This document shows, in pieces, positions 17,885 through 27,992 of a DNA stretch of 35,263 nucleotides. A program made the position numbers and the translations under genes. Each line of letters starts with the position of its first letter. Positions within the stretch are counted from its first letter, which is position 1. The stretch spans positions 1 through 35,263 of the forward strand of contig NZ_JASDDG010000038.1 of the NCBI RefSeq assembly GCF_030407495.1, given 5' to 3'. This stretch comes from Arthrobacter sp. APC 3897. Its GTDB lineage: Bacteria; Actinomycetota; Actinomycetes; Actinomycetales; Micrococcaceae. A model generated the notes under the pieces. That model made no database searches, was not told the DNA's origin, and saw nothing but the letters and a program-made list of their open reading frames with translations.

Positions 17885-18312
17885 GGGTGCCGCCTTCCAA
17901 GGTGGGGTGCGGTTGAGGTGCTGATGCGTCCGCCGTCGACCACTTTATCCGTTGTGCGGAGCGCTGCCCCGGCATCCCCGCGGAGGCGGCGCCCGGGCCG
18001 CGGCGGGAGCCGCGGTTGCCGGCCAGGGGCGACACGCCGTGGTTCCGCGACACGCGCTCAATTTGTGGCCTTGGCTACCTTCCGCACCCTGTGCGCTCAC
18101 TCTGCACAGCCTGTGGAGAACCTTCGGCCGGACTGCGGGAATCCGCGGAATTTTTGCGCCTGTCCTGTGCATTAGCTGTGGACGACAGGGGAGGGGAATG
18201 ACATACTTGTAATACATCATCTTGGGGTTCCCCACAGAGCTGCGCACTAGATGTAGTGTCTGGATGTAGTATCAATGGACAGACTTCAAGGCTTCACAAG
18301 GGGAGACCAACC
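17885..18312. other. 428-nt divergent intergenic region between lysR and nrdH
   Basis: No credible ORF was found here. The lysR side contains a TAAAGT-like -10 on the minus strand (near 17940-17947) without a clear -35. The nrdH side carries the NrdR-like box described separately and the strong ribosome site AAGGGGAG (18298-18305). About 240 nt in the middle show nothing recognisable. Confidence 0.5.
18244..18273 (+). promoter_or_regulatory. NrdR-like box and putative -10 upstream of nrdHIEF
   Basis: GCACTAGATGTAGTGT (18244-18259) is a near-palindrome close to the published NrdR box (acaCwAtATaTwgtgt). A second, weaker copy of its right half, GATGTAGTATC, lies 13 bp further (18263-18273) and includes TAGTAT, which fits a -10. 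NrdR would then sit on the promoter of the ribonucleotide reductase operon. The usual second box at about 31 bp spacing was not found. Confidence 0.55.
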
Positions 18313-18558
18313 ATGACCGTTACGGTTTACACCAAACCCTCCTGCGTTCAGTGCAACGCTACTTACCGGGCGCTGGACAAGAAGGGCATCACGTACCAGA
18401 TCGTGGATATGTCCCAGGATGCCGAGGCTCTGGAACGGGTCCGCGCTCTGGGTTACATGCAGGCTCCCGTTGTTGTTACCGACCAGGACTCCTGGTCCGG
18501 TTTCCGTCCGGACAAGATCGCCGAACTGGATCAGTCCTCGGTGTCTTCGGTCGCCTAA
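18313..18558 (+). CDS. nrdH: NrdH glutaredoxin-like electron donor
   Basis: An 81-residue redoxin that reduces the class Ib ribonucleotide reductase and is itself reduced by thioredoxin reductase. It begins MTVTVYTKPSCVQCNATYRA; CVQC is the NrdH active site. WSGFRPDKI near the C-terminus is the typical NrdH motif that replaces glutathione-binding residues. ATG 18313 is preferred, since AAGGGGAG lies 7 nt upstream; an upstream in-frame start would run into the operator. It is the first gene of the nrdHIEF operon. Confidence 0.97.
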   Translation: MTVTVYTKPSCVQCNATYRALDKKGITYQIVDMSQDAEALERVRALGYMQAPVVVTDQDSWSGFRPDKIAELDQSSVSSVA

Positions 18559-18578
18559 GACGGCTTCCTCAGCACCAA

Positions 18579-18616
18579 ACACGCAGCACCAGCACCACAC
18601 ACGCAGCACCCGCACC
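18579..18616 (+). repeat. Imperfect 20-bp direct repeat in the nrdH-nrdI gap
   Basis: ACACGCAGCACCAGCACC (18579-18596) recurs as ACACGCAGCACCCGCACC (18599-18616), one mismatch in 18. The 75-nt gap is A/C-rich and unlikely to fold. No role can be assigned. Confidence 0.7.
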
Positions 18617-18633
18617 GTCAGGAGCGCAGGACC

Positions 18634-19143
18634 ATGACACTGGGGATAGCAGACCGCACCGGGACCCTCCCGGAAGCGGGATCCGCAGCACATGAACAAC
18701 CGGTGACCAGCGCACCCTTGATTTTCTTTTCATCGGCGTCCGGATACACCGGCCGATTCGCCGATAAGCTGGACACGCAGACGGGACGTATCCCGCTGCA
18801 CACCTCCGAACCCACCCTGCTGGCCCAGCGGCCGTATGTCCTGCTGCTGCCCACTTACGGGGGCACCGCGGCATCGCCGGGGGCAGCAGCCCGCGGCGCC
18901 GTCCCGAAGCAGGTGATCAAATTCCTGAACAACGAGCACAACCGCTCCCTGATTCGGGGAGTGATCGGCGCCGGCAACACAAACTTCGGGGAATCCTATT
19001 GCCTCGCGGCGGATATCGTCGCCGCGAAATGCAGGGTCCCCGTTCTCTATAGATTTGAACTCATGGGCACGTCCGACGACGTCGCCAAAGTTAACGAAGG
19101 ATTGGAAGAGTTTTGGACGCATCAGTCGCAGAAGCCGGCATGA
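18634..19143 (+). CDS. nrdI: NrdI flavodoxin-like protein
   Basis: A flavoprotein that supplies superoxide or peroxide to build the Mn(III)2-tyrosyl radical cofactor of NrdF. The 169-residue product has [17 protein letters not shown] (FMN phosphate loop), [28 protein letters not shown] and [13 protein letters not shown], all NrdI hallmarks. About 28 N-terminal residues precede the domain, more than in most NrdI proteins; an internal start cannot be excluded. The stop overlaps the nrdE ATG as ATGA. Confidence 0.95.
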   Translation: MTLGIADRTGTLPEAGSAAHEQPVTSAPLIFFSSASGYTGRFADKLDTQTGRIPLHTSEPTLLAQRPYVLLLPTYGGTAASPGAAARGAVPKQVIKFLNNEHNRSLIRGVIGAGNTNFGESYCLAADIVAAKCRVPVLYRFELMGTSDDVAKVNEGLEEFWTHQSQKPA

Positions 19144-21278
19144 CGGACTCCAAGGAGCTCCCCGCGGCCTATAAGGACCTCGGCTATCACGAGCTCAACG
19201 CCATGCTGAACCTGTACGGCAAGAACGGCGAGATCCAGTTCGACGCCGACCGCGCTGCAGCGCGCCAGTACTTCCTCGAGCACGTCAACAACAACACCGT
19301 GTTCTTCCACGACCTGGAAGAGAAGCTGGAATACCTGGTCAAGAACGAGTACTACGAGAAGGAAACTCTCGACCAGTACTCCATGACCTTCATCAAGGAC
19401 CTGTACCAGCGCGCCTACAAGAAGAAGTTCCGCTTCGAAACCTTCCTGGGTGCCTTCAAGTTCTACACCTCGTACACGCTGAAGACCTTTGACGGCAAGC
19501 GGTACCTGGAGCGCTACGAAGACCGTGTATGCATGGTTGCCCTGCACCTGGCCCGCGGCGACGAGAAGCTTGCAGAGCAGATGGTGGATGAAATCATCGG
19601 CGGCCGCTTCCAGCCTGCAACCCCCACGTTCCTGAACGCGGGCAAGGCCCAGCGCGGCGAGCTCGTCTCCTGCTTCCTGCTCCGCATCGAAGACAACATG
19701 GAGTCGATCGGCCGGTCCATCAACTCCGCCCTGCAGCTGTCCAAGCGCGGCGGCGGCGTGGCCTTCGCCCTGACGAACATCCGCGAGGTCGGTGCACCGA
19801 TCAAGCAGATCGAGAACCAGTCCTCCGGCGTCATCCCCGTGATGAAGCTCCTCGAAGACTCCTTCTCCTACGCCAACCAGCTCGGTGCCCGCCAGGGTGC
19901 CGGTGCGGTGTACCTGCACGCCCACCACCCGGACATCAACCGGTTCCTGGACACCAAGCGCGAGAACGCCGACGAGAAGATCCGCATCAAGACCCTCTCC
20001 CTCGGCGTCGTCGTTCCCGATATCACCTTTGAGCTGGCCAAGCGCGACGAGGATATGTACCTGTTCTCGCCGTACGACGTCGAAAAGGTCTATGGCGTCC
20101 CGTTCTCCGACATCTCGGTCACCGAGAAGTACTACGAGATGGTTGACGACGCACGGATCAAGAAGACCAAGATCAAGGCCCGCGAGTTCTTCCAGACCCT
20201 CGCCGAGATCCAGTTCGAGTCCGGCTACCCGTACATCATGTTCGAAGACACGGTGAACCGGGAAAACCCGATCGACGGCAAGATCATCATGTCCAACCTG
20301 TGCTCCGAAATCCTCCAGGTTTCCGAGCCCACCACGTACAACGATGACCTGTCCTACGCCGAGACGGGCAAGGACATCTCCTGCAACCTCGGCTCGCTGA
20401 ACATCGCCAAGACGATGGACTCCCCGGACTTCGGCCGGACCATCGAGACGTCCATCCGTGCTCTGACCGCTGTGTCGGACATGAGCCACATCGGCTCCGT
20501 TCCGTCCATCGCCAAGGGCAACGACGCCTCGCACGCCATCGGCCTGGGCCAGATGAACCTGCACGGCTACCTGGCGCGGGAGCGGGTGTACTACGGCTCC
20601 GAAGAAGGCATCGACTTCACGAACATCTACTTCTACTCCGTGGTCTACCACGCGGTGCGGGCCTCCAACCTGCTTTCGATTGAGACCGGCCGCAAGTTCG
20701 CCGGCTTCGAGCGCTCCAAGTACGCCACCGGCGAGTTCTTCGACAAGTACGTGAACCAGGAATGGGTCCCGAAGACAGAGCGCGTCCGCGAGCTGTTCGA
20801 AGGCATCCACATTCCCACCCAGGAGGACTGGGCTGCGCTGCGGGCTTCGGTCATGGAGCACGGCATTTACAACCAGAACCTGCAGGCTGTCCCGCCCACG
20901 GGTTCCATCTCCTACATCAACAACTCGACCTCTTCCATCCACCCGGTGGCCGCGAAGATCGAGATCCGCAAGGAAGGCAAGCTGGGCCGCGTTTACTACC
21001 CGGCTCCGTACCTGACTAACGACAACCTGGAGTACTACCAGGATGCGTACGAAATTGGCTACGAGAAGATCATCGACACCTACGCCGCTGCCACGCAGCA
21101 CGTGGACCAGGGCCTGTCCCTGACGCTGTTCTTCAAGGACACCGCTACCACGCGTGACATCAACAAGGCCCAGATCTACGCATGGCGCAAGGGCATCAAG
21201 ACCATCTACTACATCCGCCTGCGCCAGCTCGCGCTTGAGGGCACTGAGGTGGAAGGTTGCGTCAGCTGTATGTTGTGA
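19140..21278 (+). CDS. nrdE: Class Ib ribonucleoside-diphosphate reductase, alpha subunit
   Basis: Catalytic subunit reducing NDPs to dNDPs. The 712-residue product shows [20 protein letters not shown] (first redox Cys), [25 protein letters not shown] (the Asn-Cys-Glu active-site triad), [28 protein letters not shown] and the C-terminal redox pair in CVSCML. It lacks an N-terminal ATP-cone, consistent with class Ib. ATG 19140 overlaps the nrdI stop. A TTG at 19113 in the same frame has a GGAAGAG nearby and could add nine residues. Confidence 0.97.
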   Translation: MTDSKELPAAYKDLGYHELNAMLNLYGKNGEIQFDADRAAARQYFLEHVNNNTVFFHDLEEKLEYLVKNEYYEKETLDQYSMTFIKDLYQRAYKKKFRFETFLGAFKFYTSYTLKTFDGKRYLERYEDRVCMVALHLARGDEKLAEQMVDEIIGGRFQPATPTFLNAGKAQRGELVSCFLLRIEDNMESIGRSINSALQLSKRGGGVAFALTNIREVGAPIKQIENQSSGVIPVMKLLEDSFSYANQLGARQGAGAVYLHAHHPDINRFLDTKRENADEKIRIKTLSLGVVVPDITFELAKRDEDMYLFSPYDVEKVYGVPFSDISVTEKYYEMVDDARIKKTKIKAREFFQTLAEIQFESGYPYIMFEDTVNRENPIDGKIIMSNLCSEILQVSEPTTYNDDLSYAETGKDISCNLGSLNIAKTMDSPDFGRTIETSIRALTAVSDMSHIGSVPSIAKGNDASHAIGLGQMNLHGYLARERVYYGSEEGIDFTNIYFYSVVYHAVRASNLLSIETGRKFAGFERSKYATGEFFDKYVNQEWVPKTERVRELFEGIHIPTQEDWAALRASVMEHGIYNQNLQAVPPTGSISYINNSTSSIHPVAAKIEIRKEGKLGRVYYPAPYLTNDNLEYYQDAYEIGYEKIIDTYAAATQHVDQGLSLTLFFKDTATTRDINKAQIYAWRKGIKTIYYIRLRQLALEGTEVEGCVSCML

Positions 21279-21305
21279 CGTTTCACTAACGTCATATCTG
21301 CATAA

Positions 21306-22313
<1,008 letters not shown>

Positions 22314-22329
22314 TTCCTGCAGTACCCCT

Positions 22330-22385
22330 GAGTCCGCCCGCTTGAGAGACGTTGCCGTTAGACGATCTCTCAAGCGGGCGGACTC
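22330..22385. terminator. 20-bp perfect hairpin between nrdF and fructokinase gene
   Basis: GAGTCCGCCCGCTTGAGAGA (22330-22349) and its exact reverse complement (22366-22385) enclose a 16-nt loop. The + strand continues TATTTATTTAATTG, so it is a good terminator for nrdF. It also lies 4 nt beyond the fructokinase stop and could serve the converging transcript. Confidence 0.85.
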
Positions 22386-22388
22386 TAT

Positions 22389-23348
22389 TTATTTAATTGT
22401 GTGGTAGCTGGACGTGGGTGTTTCGAGTGCAGAATTCAATTCGTCCAGAGTCGGCGGGTTTGCTCCGGCTCGCTGAACAGTAATGGCCGCTGCTGCGGCG
22501 GCCGTGTGTCCGAGTGCCTCCATGACGGCGGGCGGGAATCCTTCGGTGCTGCGGGTGAGGAGGCACAGGATCAGTGCGGCCATGTAGGAGTCCCCGGCGC
22601 CAATGGTGTCGACAACCGTGGCCTTCGCTGCAGGGCTCATGATGGTTGCGGCGGGGGACGTGAATAGTGCGCCTTCGGCTCCCTTGGTTATTACAGTCAG
22701 TCCGGTGCCCAGCCGGAGGATATGCTCCCCGGTTTCTTCCAACGTTTTCCCGGGATAGAGCCAGTGGGCGTCCTCGTCGCTGAGTTTAACGACGTTGGTG
22801 AGGGCCACGAGTTCTTCGAAGATCGCTTTCGCTTCGGCCTGGCTGCCAAGCAGGGATGGCCTGATGTTTGGGTCGTAGGTGATGACACACTGCTTGTGGG
22901 CTTGTTCGAGCAGCGCTTTCACGGTGCCGGCTCCGGGGTTCAGGAAGGTGGCGATTGAACCTGTATGGAGGATTCTGGGGCATTGGGCCGGCATTGCCGC
23001 CGGCAGGTCCCAGTGGATGTCGAAGTCGTATGTGGCGGATCCGTCGGATCCTCGGGTGGCTGTGGCTGATGCCGTCCGGGTGAGGGATTTTGAGCCGGGC
23101 AGGAGAGCTACTCCTGCCTTGCGGAGGTTGTCCTCTATCAATGTTCCCCTTGCATCTGGTGCGATGGCTGTGAGCAGGCCTGTGGCGACCCCCAGGTGCC
23201 CGAGGCCGCAGGCGACGTTTGCAGGGGATCCGCCTGGATGCTCTTCCTGGCTGTTCGGGGTGGTCACGACGTCGATCAGCGCTTCTCCGATAACGACGAC
23301 ATCCAGAGGCCGTTGGGCGTCATGCCCTGCTGTTGTGAGGTTTTCCAT
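22389..23348 (-). CDS. Fructokinase-like PfkB-family sugar kinase
   Basis: ATP-dependent sugar kinase of the ribokinase/PfkB family; fructose is the likely substrate because the neighbours are fructan hydrolases. The 319-residue product has GEALIDVV near the N-terminus, GGSPANVACGLGHLG (residues 39-53, substrate site), VITYDPNIRPSLL (about 160), VKLSDEDAHWL and the catalytic DTIGAGDSYMA with the base Asp at about 253. ATG 23348 is chosen; the frame is open further upstream but that segment is Pro-rich and unlike the family. It is the last gene of the minus-strand cluster, 88 nt after the GH32 gene. Confidence 0.93.
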   Translation of the reverse strand: MENLTTAGHDAQRPLDVVVIGEALIDVVTTPNSQEEHPGGSPANVACGLGHLGVATGLLTAIAPDARGTLIEDNLRKAGVALLPGSKSLTRTASATATRGSDGSATYDFDIHWDLPAAMPAQCPRILHTGSIATFLNPGAGTVKALLEQAHKQCVITYDPNIRPSLLGSQAEAKAIFEELVALTNVVKLSDEDAHWLYPGKTLEETGEHILRLGTGLTVITKGAEGALFTSPAATIMSPAAKATVVDTIGAGDSYMAALILCLLTRSTEGFPPAVMEALGHTAAAAAAITVQRAGANPPTLDELNSALETPTSSYHTIK

Positions 23349-23436
23349 GTTTGTCTCTCGGGCAGGTGATAGTGGGGGAGCGGGCAGTCCTTTTGGCGGC
23401 CCAGGGCCGGAGCAGAATAACCGGCCGGGAATGGGG

Positions 23437-24972
23437 TTAGGGCACCGCTTCGAATTCGTTAATCGTGAGGGCGCGGAAAATGGCAGTTCCCTTGTCTGCA
23501 TAGAGACGAATGCCAGTGTCCCCTTCAAGGGGGAACACCCGGTGTGAATGCACCACCCGTCCGTCTCCTATGAACATTTCGACGCTTGTGCGGTCCACAA
23601 GGATACGAAGTGAGAGGCGCCCTGTTGAGGGGTCGATGGGCGTCTGGCTTTCACCACCGGATGGGTTGATGGTGGAATTTCGATTGAGGTACGCAAAGGA
23701 TCCGTGGAGGAGTACGCCGGCGGCGACGTGCCGGCCCCCGCCGGCTGCACGACAGATTTCGAGACCGACGTTGCTTGGTGCGGTGGCTGCATCCCATACC
23801 AGCTCACAGGTCAGATCGTAGGCCAGCGAGCTGACCTCGAGGTCATGGGTACCCGTTACAGCGACGTCGCCAAGGCGATGGCTGTGCTTGACGTAGCGGT
23901 CCAGGCCGGCCGTGGGCACTGAAACGAGGTAGTAGCTTCCGTTTCCCTTCTTGAGGCGGATATCGCGCACGATCATGTCATCACCGTTGTACTCATCGGT
24001 GGCCAGGGTCGGAGTGTTGTGGGGATAGTCCCAGAAGTTCGCCCATCCAAGTGCCCGGCGCAGAGTGGCATCCTCTGCACCGGAGGAATCGTGATGGGGG
24101 TAGGTTACTGCTCCGTAGAAGTCATACCCGTAGTCCAGCCATTCCGGTTCTGCCTGGTCCGGAGCAAAGGTGGCGCCGTTGAAGTCTCCGGTCCAATACG
24201 CATAGGTTGCCGGCAGGCCGCGGCCCTTCCCATTGGCACTGGTACCAAGAACCCAGTGCGAAGTACCGTCGTCGGCGGTTATGCGGAAAAGATCAGGACA
24301 CTCCAGCAGCCCTAGATCCGTACGAACGAATTCACCGACCCGCTGCCACGACCGCAGGTTGGAGGAGGTGTAGAAGCCAAGCTTCTGCCCTTCGGCGTTG
24401 ATCATGAACCACCGCCCCCGGTCGGTGTCCCAAATGACCTTCGGGTCGCGGAAGTCCTGCACATCCGGGTTCGGCAGGACCGGGGCTGTGCCGCCGGGCT
24501 GGAAGGTGAGCCCACCGTCCGTGGAGTACCAGAGATACTGGCCCTGGCGGCCCTGTGGTGCCTGTGTCACGAGGGCTATAACAGCATTCTCACCGTATCC
24601 GGAGGTGTTTTGTTGGTCGATGACAAGGCATCCTGACCAACAGTCGCCATTGTCATTGGTGAACTTTGGGATGGCGACGCCGCGATCGCGGAAGGAGACG
24701 TGGTCGGTGGTGGTCGCATGACGCCACGCCGTACCTGAGCCGCCCTGCAGATAATCACCGTTGTACAGGTAGTAGTAGTGGTATTCACCGTCGATGTAGA
24801 TGGGCCGTTGAGGGTCATTCTTCCAATTGTCAGGGACGCTGAAGTGATAGGTCGGGCGCATACGGGGCGGCCCTTTGACTGGCGGGCCAGCCGGCGCCGT
24901 GTCGGGAGTCTTTGGGGGCGCTGCTGCCGCAGGCTCAGAGGATGCAGGCGAAAGCGCAAGCGGCCCTATCAT
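23437..24972 (-). CDS. GH32 enzyme, levanase / levan fructotransferase type
   Basis: Glycoside hydrolase family 32, acting on beta-2,6 or beta-2,1 fructans. The 511-residue product has a five-bladed propeller with the three catalytic blocks WKNDPQRPIY (Asp53 nucleophile), FRDPKV (about 177, transition-state Asp) and LLECPDLF (about 224, acid/base Glu), then a C-terminal beta-sandwich. The NDPQ rather than NDPNG form, and the HYYYLYN and TAWRHATTTDHVSFRD stretches, resemble actinobacterial levanase, levanbiohydrolase and levan fructotransferase proteins. The first ~35 residues are Pro/Ala-rich, with no charged n-region or hydrophobic core, so no signal peptide is visible. The ATG overlaps the upstream ATPase stop (ATGA) and has AAGGAG 7 nt before it, so the start is firm. 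Confidence 0.88.
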   Translation of the reverse strand: MIGPLALSPASSEPAAAAPPKTPDTAPAGPPVKGPPRMRPTYHFSVPDNWKNDPQRPIYIDGEYHYYYLYNGDYLQGGSGTAWRHATTTDHVSFRDRGVAIPKFTNDNGDCWSGCLVIDQQNTSGYGENAVIALVTQAPQGRQGQYLWYSTDGGLTFQPGGTAPVLPNPDVQDFRDPKVIWDTDRGRWFMINAEGQKLGFYTSSNLRSWQRVGEFVRTDLGLLECPDLFRITADDGTSHWVLGTSANGKGRGLPATYAYWTGDFNGATFAPDQAEPEWLDYGYDFYGAVTYPHHDSSGAEDATLRRALGWANFWDYPHNTPTLATDEYNGDDMIVRDIRLKKGNGSYYLVSVPTAGLDRYVKHSHRLGDVAVTGTHDLEVSSLAYDLTCELVWDAATAPSNVGLEICRAAGGGRHVAAGVLLHGSFAYLNRNSTINPSGGESQTPIDPSTGRLSLRILVDRTSVEMFIGDGRVVHSHRVFPLEGDTGIRLYADKGTAIFRALTINEFEAVP

Positions 24973-26087
24973 CGTTTGCTCCTTGGCGTGATAGCTCGCC
25001 CGCTTGCGGGTTGCGCCTCCGGCGGGGGTTCTGTGGCCAGGGCATGGCCACCGGCGCCCTCGAGCGGACGGTAGAGGTGGCAGCGAACCCAGTGGCGGTT
25101 GCGAGGATCTCCCACTTGGTGCCGAACCGGTTCTTCGGATGAGCAGGGCTGGTTGGGGTCGTTCTCGAAAGCGCAGGTGGTGGAAGCCATGACGGCATGC
25201 CTGAGCTTGGCACGGTGAACGGGGTCATAGGATCCCGCCCGGGCCGGGTCCGGAACGGCTGAGACCAGCAATTGCGTGTAGGGATGGGCTGGATTAGCCA
25301 GCAGGTCCAGCGATTCGCCTTCTTCAACAATTTCGCCGGCGAACATGACGGCTGTCCGGTCTGCGAGGTACCGGGCGGAGGCGAGGTCGTGGGTGATGTA
25401 CAGCATGGAGATGCCCTGCTCATCACGCAGTTTCCGCATCAGGTTCAGCACGCCGATGCGCACTGATACATCCAGCATGGACGTTGGCTCATCCGCGAGG
25501 ATGACCTCTGGCTCGACGGCGAGGGCACGTGCAATCGCGACGCGTTGACGCTGCCCGCCCGAGAGCTCGTGCGGGTAGGAGTTAAGCATGTCCGCCTGAA
25601 GCCCGACGGTTGTCATGAGTTCTTCGAGGCGGCGCGTGATCTGCTCTTCGGCAGTGCCTTGACCGGTCCCGGCTTTGCCATGAATTGTGAGGGAACGTCG
25701 CAGGAAGTGCTCAACCCGGTGTGTGGGGTTAAGGGAGCCAAAAGGGTCCTGGAAAACCATCTGAAGCTGTGATCGAAACTCGCGTGAAGCTTGGAAACGA
25801 TCGCGTTTGAGGACGTCAATGCCGTCAATCAGGATGGCACCTTCGCTGGGTTTCTCGAGCCGGGCGACGCAGCGGGCCAAGGTGCTCTTGCCGGAACCGG
25901 ATTCCCCAACCAGCGCCACGATCTCTCCACGGCCGATGGTCAAATCAACGTGGTGCAGCGCCCGGACTGCCTGACGGGAGAACAGTCCCCCGATCGGGAA
26001 TGACTTGCCCAGTCCCCGCACCTCCAGGGCCGGAGTATGGGCTGAAACCACATCTGGCCGTGTCCCGGAGTGGGCGGTATGGCTCAT
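24969..26087 (-). CDS. ABC transporter ATPase, Dpp/OppF type
   Basis: Second of two ATPases powering the adjacent importer. The 372-residue product has Walker A GESGSGKST, Q-loop VFQDPFGSLNP, signature LSGGQRQRVAIARAL, Walker B EVILADEPTSMLD and H-loop YITHDLA. The C-terminal oligopeptide-type extension (NPAHPYTQLLVSAVPDP, with a late Cys-rich CAFENDPNQPC...VRCHL) is the [4Fe-4S]/Opp_C segment seen in peptide and alpha-galactoside transporters. The ATG overlaps the previous stop (ATGA), with GAAGGAGC upstream. The gene in turn overlaps the downstream GH32 gene. Confidence 0.95.
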   Translation of the reverse strand: MSHTAHSGTRPDVVSAHTPALEVRGLGKSFPIGGLFSRQAVRALHHVDLTIGRGEIVALVGESGSGKSTLARCVARLEKPSEGAILIDGIDVLKRDRFQASREFRSQLQMVFQDPFGSLNPTHRVEHFLRRSLTIHGKAGTGQGTAEEQITRRLEELMTTVGLQADMLNSYPHELSGGQRQRVAIARALAVEPEVILADEPTSMLDVSVRIGVLNLMRKLRDEQGISMLYITHDLASARYLADRTAVMFAGEIVEEGESLDLLANPAHPYTQLLVSAVPDPARAGSYDPVHRAKLRHAVMASTTCAFENDPNQPCSSEEPVRHQVGDPRNRHWVRCHLYRPLEGAGGHALATEPPPEAQPASGRAITPRSKR

Positions 26088-27037
26088 TGTGCTGCTCCTT
26101 CAAAGACTGCGGCTTCGGCGTCGGTATCGAACGGAGCCACGAAATGGCCCGGCGCAACTTCAGTGAGGTCAGGGATGTTCTGAAACTTCACGCCTTCAGG
26201 GAGTCCCCTCAACGGGATCCGCGGGCCGGTAAGCGGAGGGAACGCTCCCATGAGGGCCTGGGTGTAGGGATGGCGGGGCATGGTGTAGATGTCCTGGGCT
26301 TTTGCGGTCTCCACGATCCGTCCGCCGTACATGACGGCCATGCGGTGGGAGAGCTCCACCATGAGGGACATGTCGTGGGTGATGAACAGGACCGAAAAGC
26401 CCAGTTCGCGCTGGAGGTCCTTGATCTGGGCCATAATTTCCTGCTGCACCACCACGTCCAAAGCAGTGGTGGGCTCATCCAAAATCAGCAGTGACGGCTT
26501 CAGGGCTACTGCCATGGCAATAACAGCGCGTTGACGCATCCCGCCGGAGAGCTGATGCGGATAAGATTTCAGCCGGGCAGGATCAATTCTCACGAGCTCC
26601 AGCAGCTGCGCTGCGCGCCGAAGGGATTCTCTGCGTGAGTAGCCGGCGTGGGTAGTGAAGATGTCCATGATTTGCTCGCCGATGGTCAGCACCGGGTTCA
26701 GCGAGTTCATAGCCGACTGGAACACCATGGCCACGTCCTGCCAACGGAAGCGCCGCAGCTCCTCCGGACTCATGGCCAGCACGTCCATGCCGCCGAAGGA
26801 GATGCTGCCGGATGCAATCGTTGCCGGGTCCTTGAGCAGCCGCATGATCGAGTTGGCGATGGTGGACTTTCCACACCCGGATTCACCGGCCAGTCCAAAG
26901 ACTTCGCCGGCACCGATGCTGAAGGAAACGTTGTCCACAGCCGTGGTGGAGCGGGTGTCGCCGATGTACCTGACGGTGAGGTTCTTGACGTCGAGGACCG
27001 CTTCGTGCGAGCCGATGGAAGTCTGGGAAACTGTCAC
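26084..27037 (-). CDS. ABC transporter ATPase, Dpp/OppD type
   Basis: First ATPase of the importer. The 317-residue product has Walker A GESGCGKST, Q-loop MVFQSAMNSLNPVLTI, signature LSGGMRQRAVIAMAVAL, Walker B LLILDEPTTALD and H-loop FITHDMSLM, then the PRHPYTQALMGAFPPL oligopeptide-family tail. GTG 27037 is chosen: it overlaps the permease stop as GTGA and has AAGGAG about 9 nt upstream. The longer in-frame ORF up to 27466 reads through the permease gene in another frame and is Arg-rich nonsense. Confidence 0.94.
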   Translation of the reverse strand: MTVSQTSIGSHEAVLDVKNLTVRYIGDTRSTTAVDNVSFSIGAGEVFGLAGESGCGKSTIANSIMRLLKDPATIASGSISFGGMDVLAMSPEELRRFRWQDVAMVFQSAMNSLNPVLTIGEQIMDIFTTHAGYSRRESLRRAAQLLELVRIDPARLKSYPHQLSGGMRQRAVIAMAVALKPSLLILDEPTTALDVVVQQEIMAQIKDLQRELGFSVLFITHDMSLMVELSHRMAVMYGGRIVETAKAQDIYTMPRHPYTQALMGAFPPLTGPRIPLRGLPEGVKFQNIPDLTEVAPGHFVAPFDTDAEAAVFEGAAQ

Positions 27038-27960
27038 TTTACGGCGCTCCTTTCGGTGGCGGCGGGTTTGCGGATTTTTCGCAGCCGCGGGTTGGTTACT
27101 TCGTCGACGGCGTAGTTGATGAGTGCAAGGGCGAAGGCGACCAAGGCGATGCAGAGGCCTGAGGGAATGAAGACCCACCAGCTTCCGGTGAGCAGGGCAC
27201 CTTCGTTTCCGGCCCAGAAGAGGTTGTTCCCCCACGAGACGGTGCTGACATCGCCCAGCCCAAGGAACTCGAGCCCCGCTTGGGCACCCACACCGTAGAT
27301 GACGCAGGCAAGCAGTGTTCCCATCACAATCGATGCCATGTTCGGCAGGATTTCGCGGAACATGATGCGCCCGGAACGCTCCCCGGACACAACGGCGGCA
27401 GCGACGAAGTCCTTGGAGCGAATAGACAGGGCCTGGGACCGGAGCACGCGAGCTGACCCGGCCCATCCGGTGACGGTGAGCACCAAAATGATGGTGCCCA
27501 GCCCCGGGGGCAGGAAGGCGGCCAGGATGACGAGCAGGGGCAGACCGGGAAGGAGGAGGAAAACGTTGGTCAGCAGCGACAGTGCTTCGTCAATGAATTT
27601 GCCGAAATACGCCGATGCCAGGCCAACGAGGATCCCGATGAAGGTGGACGCGAACCCGACGGAAAGGCCAACAAGCAGGGAGCTTCGGGCACCGTGGACG
27701 GTGAGGGCCAGCACATCCTGGCCTTTGGCGGTGGTTCCGAGCCAGTGCTCGCTGTCCGGTTCCAGCGAAGCCATCCCGGTGATCCGTGAAGGGTCATCCG
27801 GAAACAGCAGCGGCGCGGCCAGCGCCATAACGATGAAGACGAGCATGATGGCCATGCCTGCCATGGCCTTCTTGTTGTTGATGAGTCCGTGGAGGAAGCC
27901 GCGGTTGGCTTTGCGGGCGGCTTTTGCTTCGGTTGGCTGCTGGAGAATAACGCTGGTCAT
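27034..27960 (-). CDS. ABC transporter permease, Dpp/OppC type
   Basis: Membrane subunit of the importer. The 308-residue product has an N-terminal helix (AMAGMAIMLVFIVMALAAPL), the DppC-like LGTTAKGQDVLALTVHGARS stretch, and further helices LLVGLSVGFASTFIGILVGL, LTNVFLLLPGLPLLVILAAF and IILVLTVTGWAG. The EAA-type coupling loop around SGERSGRIMFREILPNM meets the ATPase, and LINYAVDEVTNPRL closes the protein. It is 32 nt after the other permease and overlaps the OppD-type gene by the GTGA motif. Confidence 0.94.
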   Translation of the reverse strand: MTSVILQQPTEAKAARKANRGFLHGLINNKKAMAGMAIMLVFIVMALAAPLLFPDDPSRITGMASLEPDSEHWLGTTAKGQDVLALTVHGARSSLLVGLSVGFASTFIGILVGLASAYFGKFIDEALSLLTNVFLLLPGLPLLVILAAFLPPGLGTIILVLTVTGWAGSARVLRSQALSIRSKDFVAAAVVSGERSGRIMFREILPNMASIVMGTLLACVIYGVGAQAGLEFLGLGDVSTVSWGNNLFWAGNEGALLTGSWWVFIPSGLCIALVAFALALINYAVDEVTNPRLRKIRKPAATERSAVK

Positions 27961-27992
27961 GGTCGGTCCCTTGTTTGCTGGGTACGCAATGC

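Noticed and set aside
23349-23528. Upstream extension of the fructokinase ORF
   Set aside because: The extra 60 residues are unlike PfkB proteins and run into the GH32 gene; ATG 23348 gives the normal family length.
26084-27466. Long version of the OppD-type ATPase beginning at 27466
   Set aside because: The extra residues are Arg/Pro-rich and read through the permease gene in another frame; the GTGA overlap and ribosome site fix the start at 27037.
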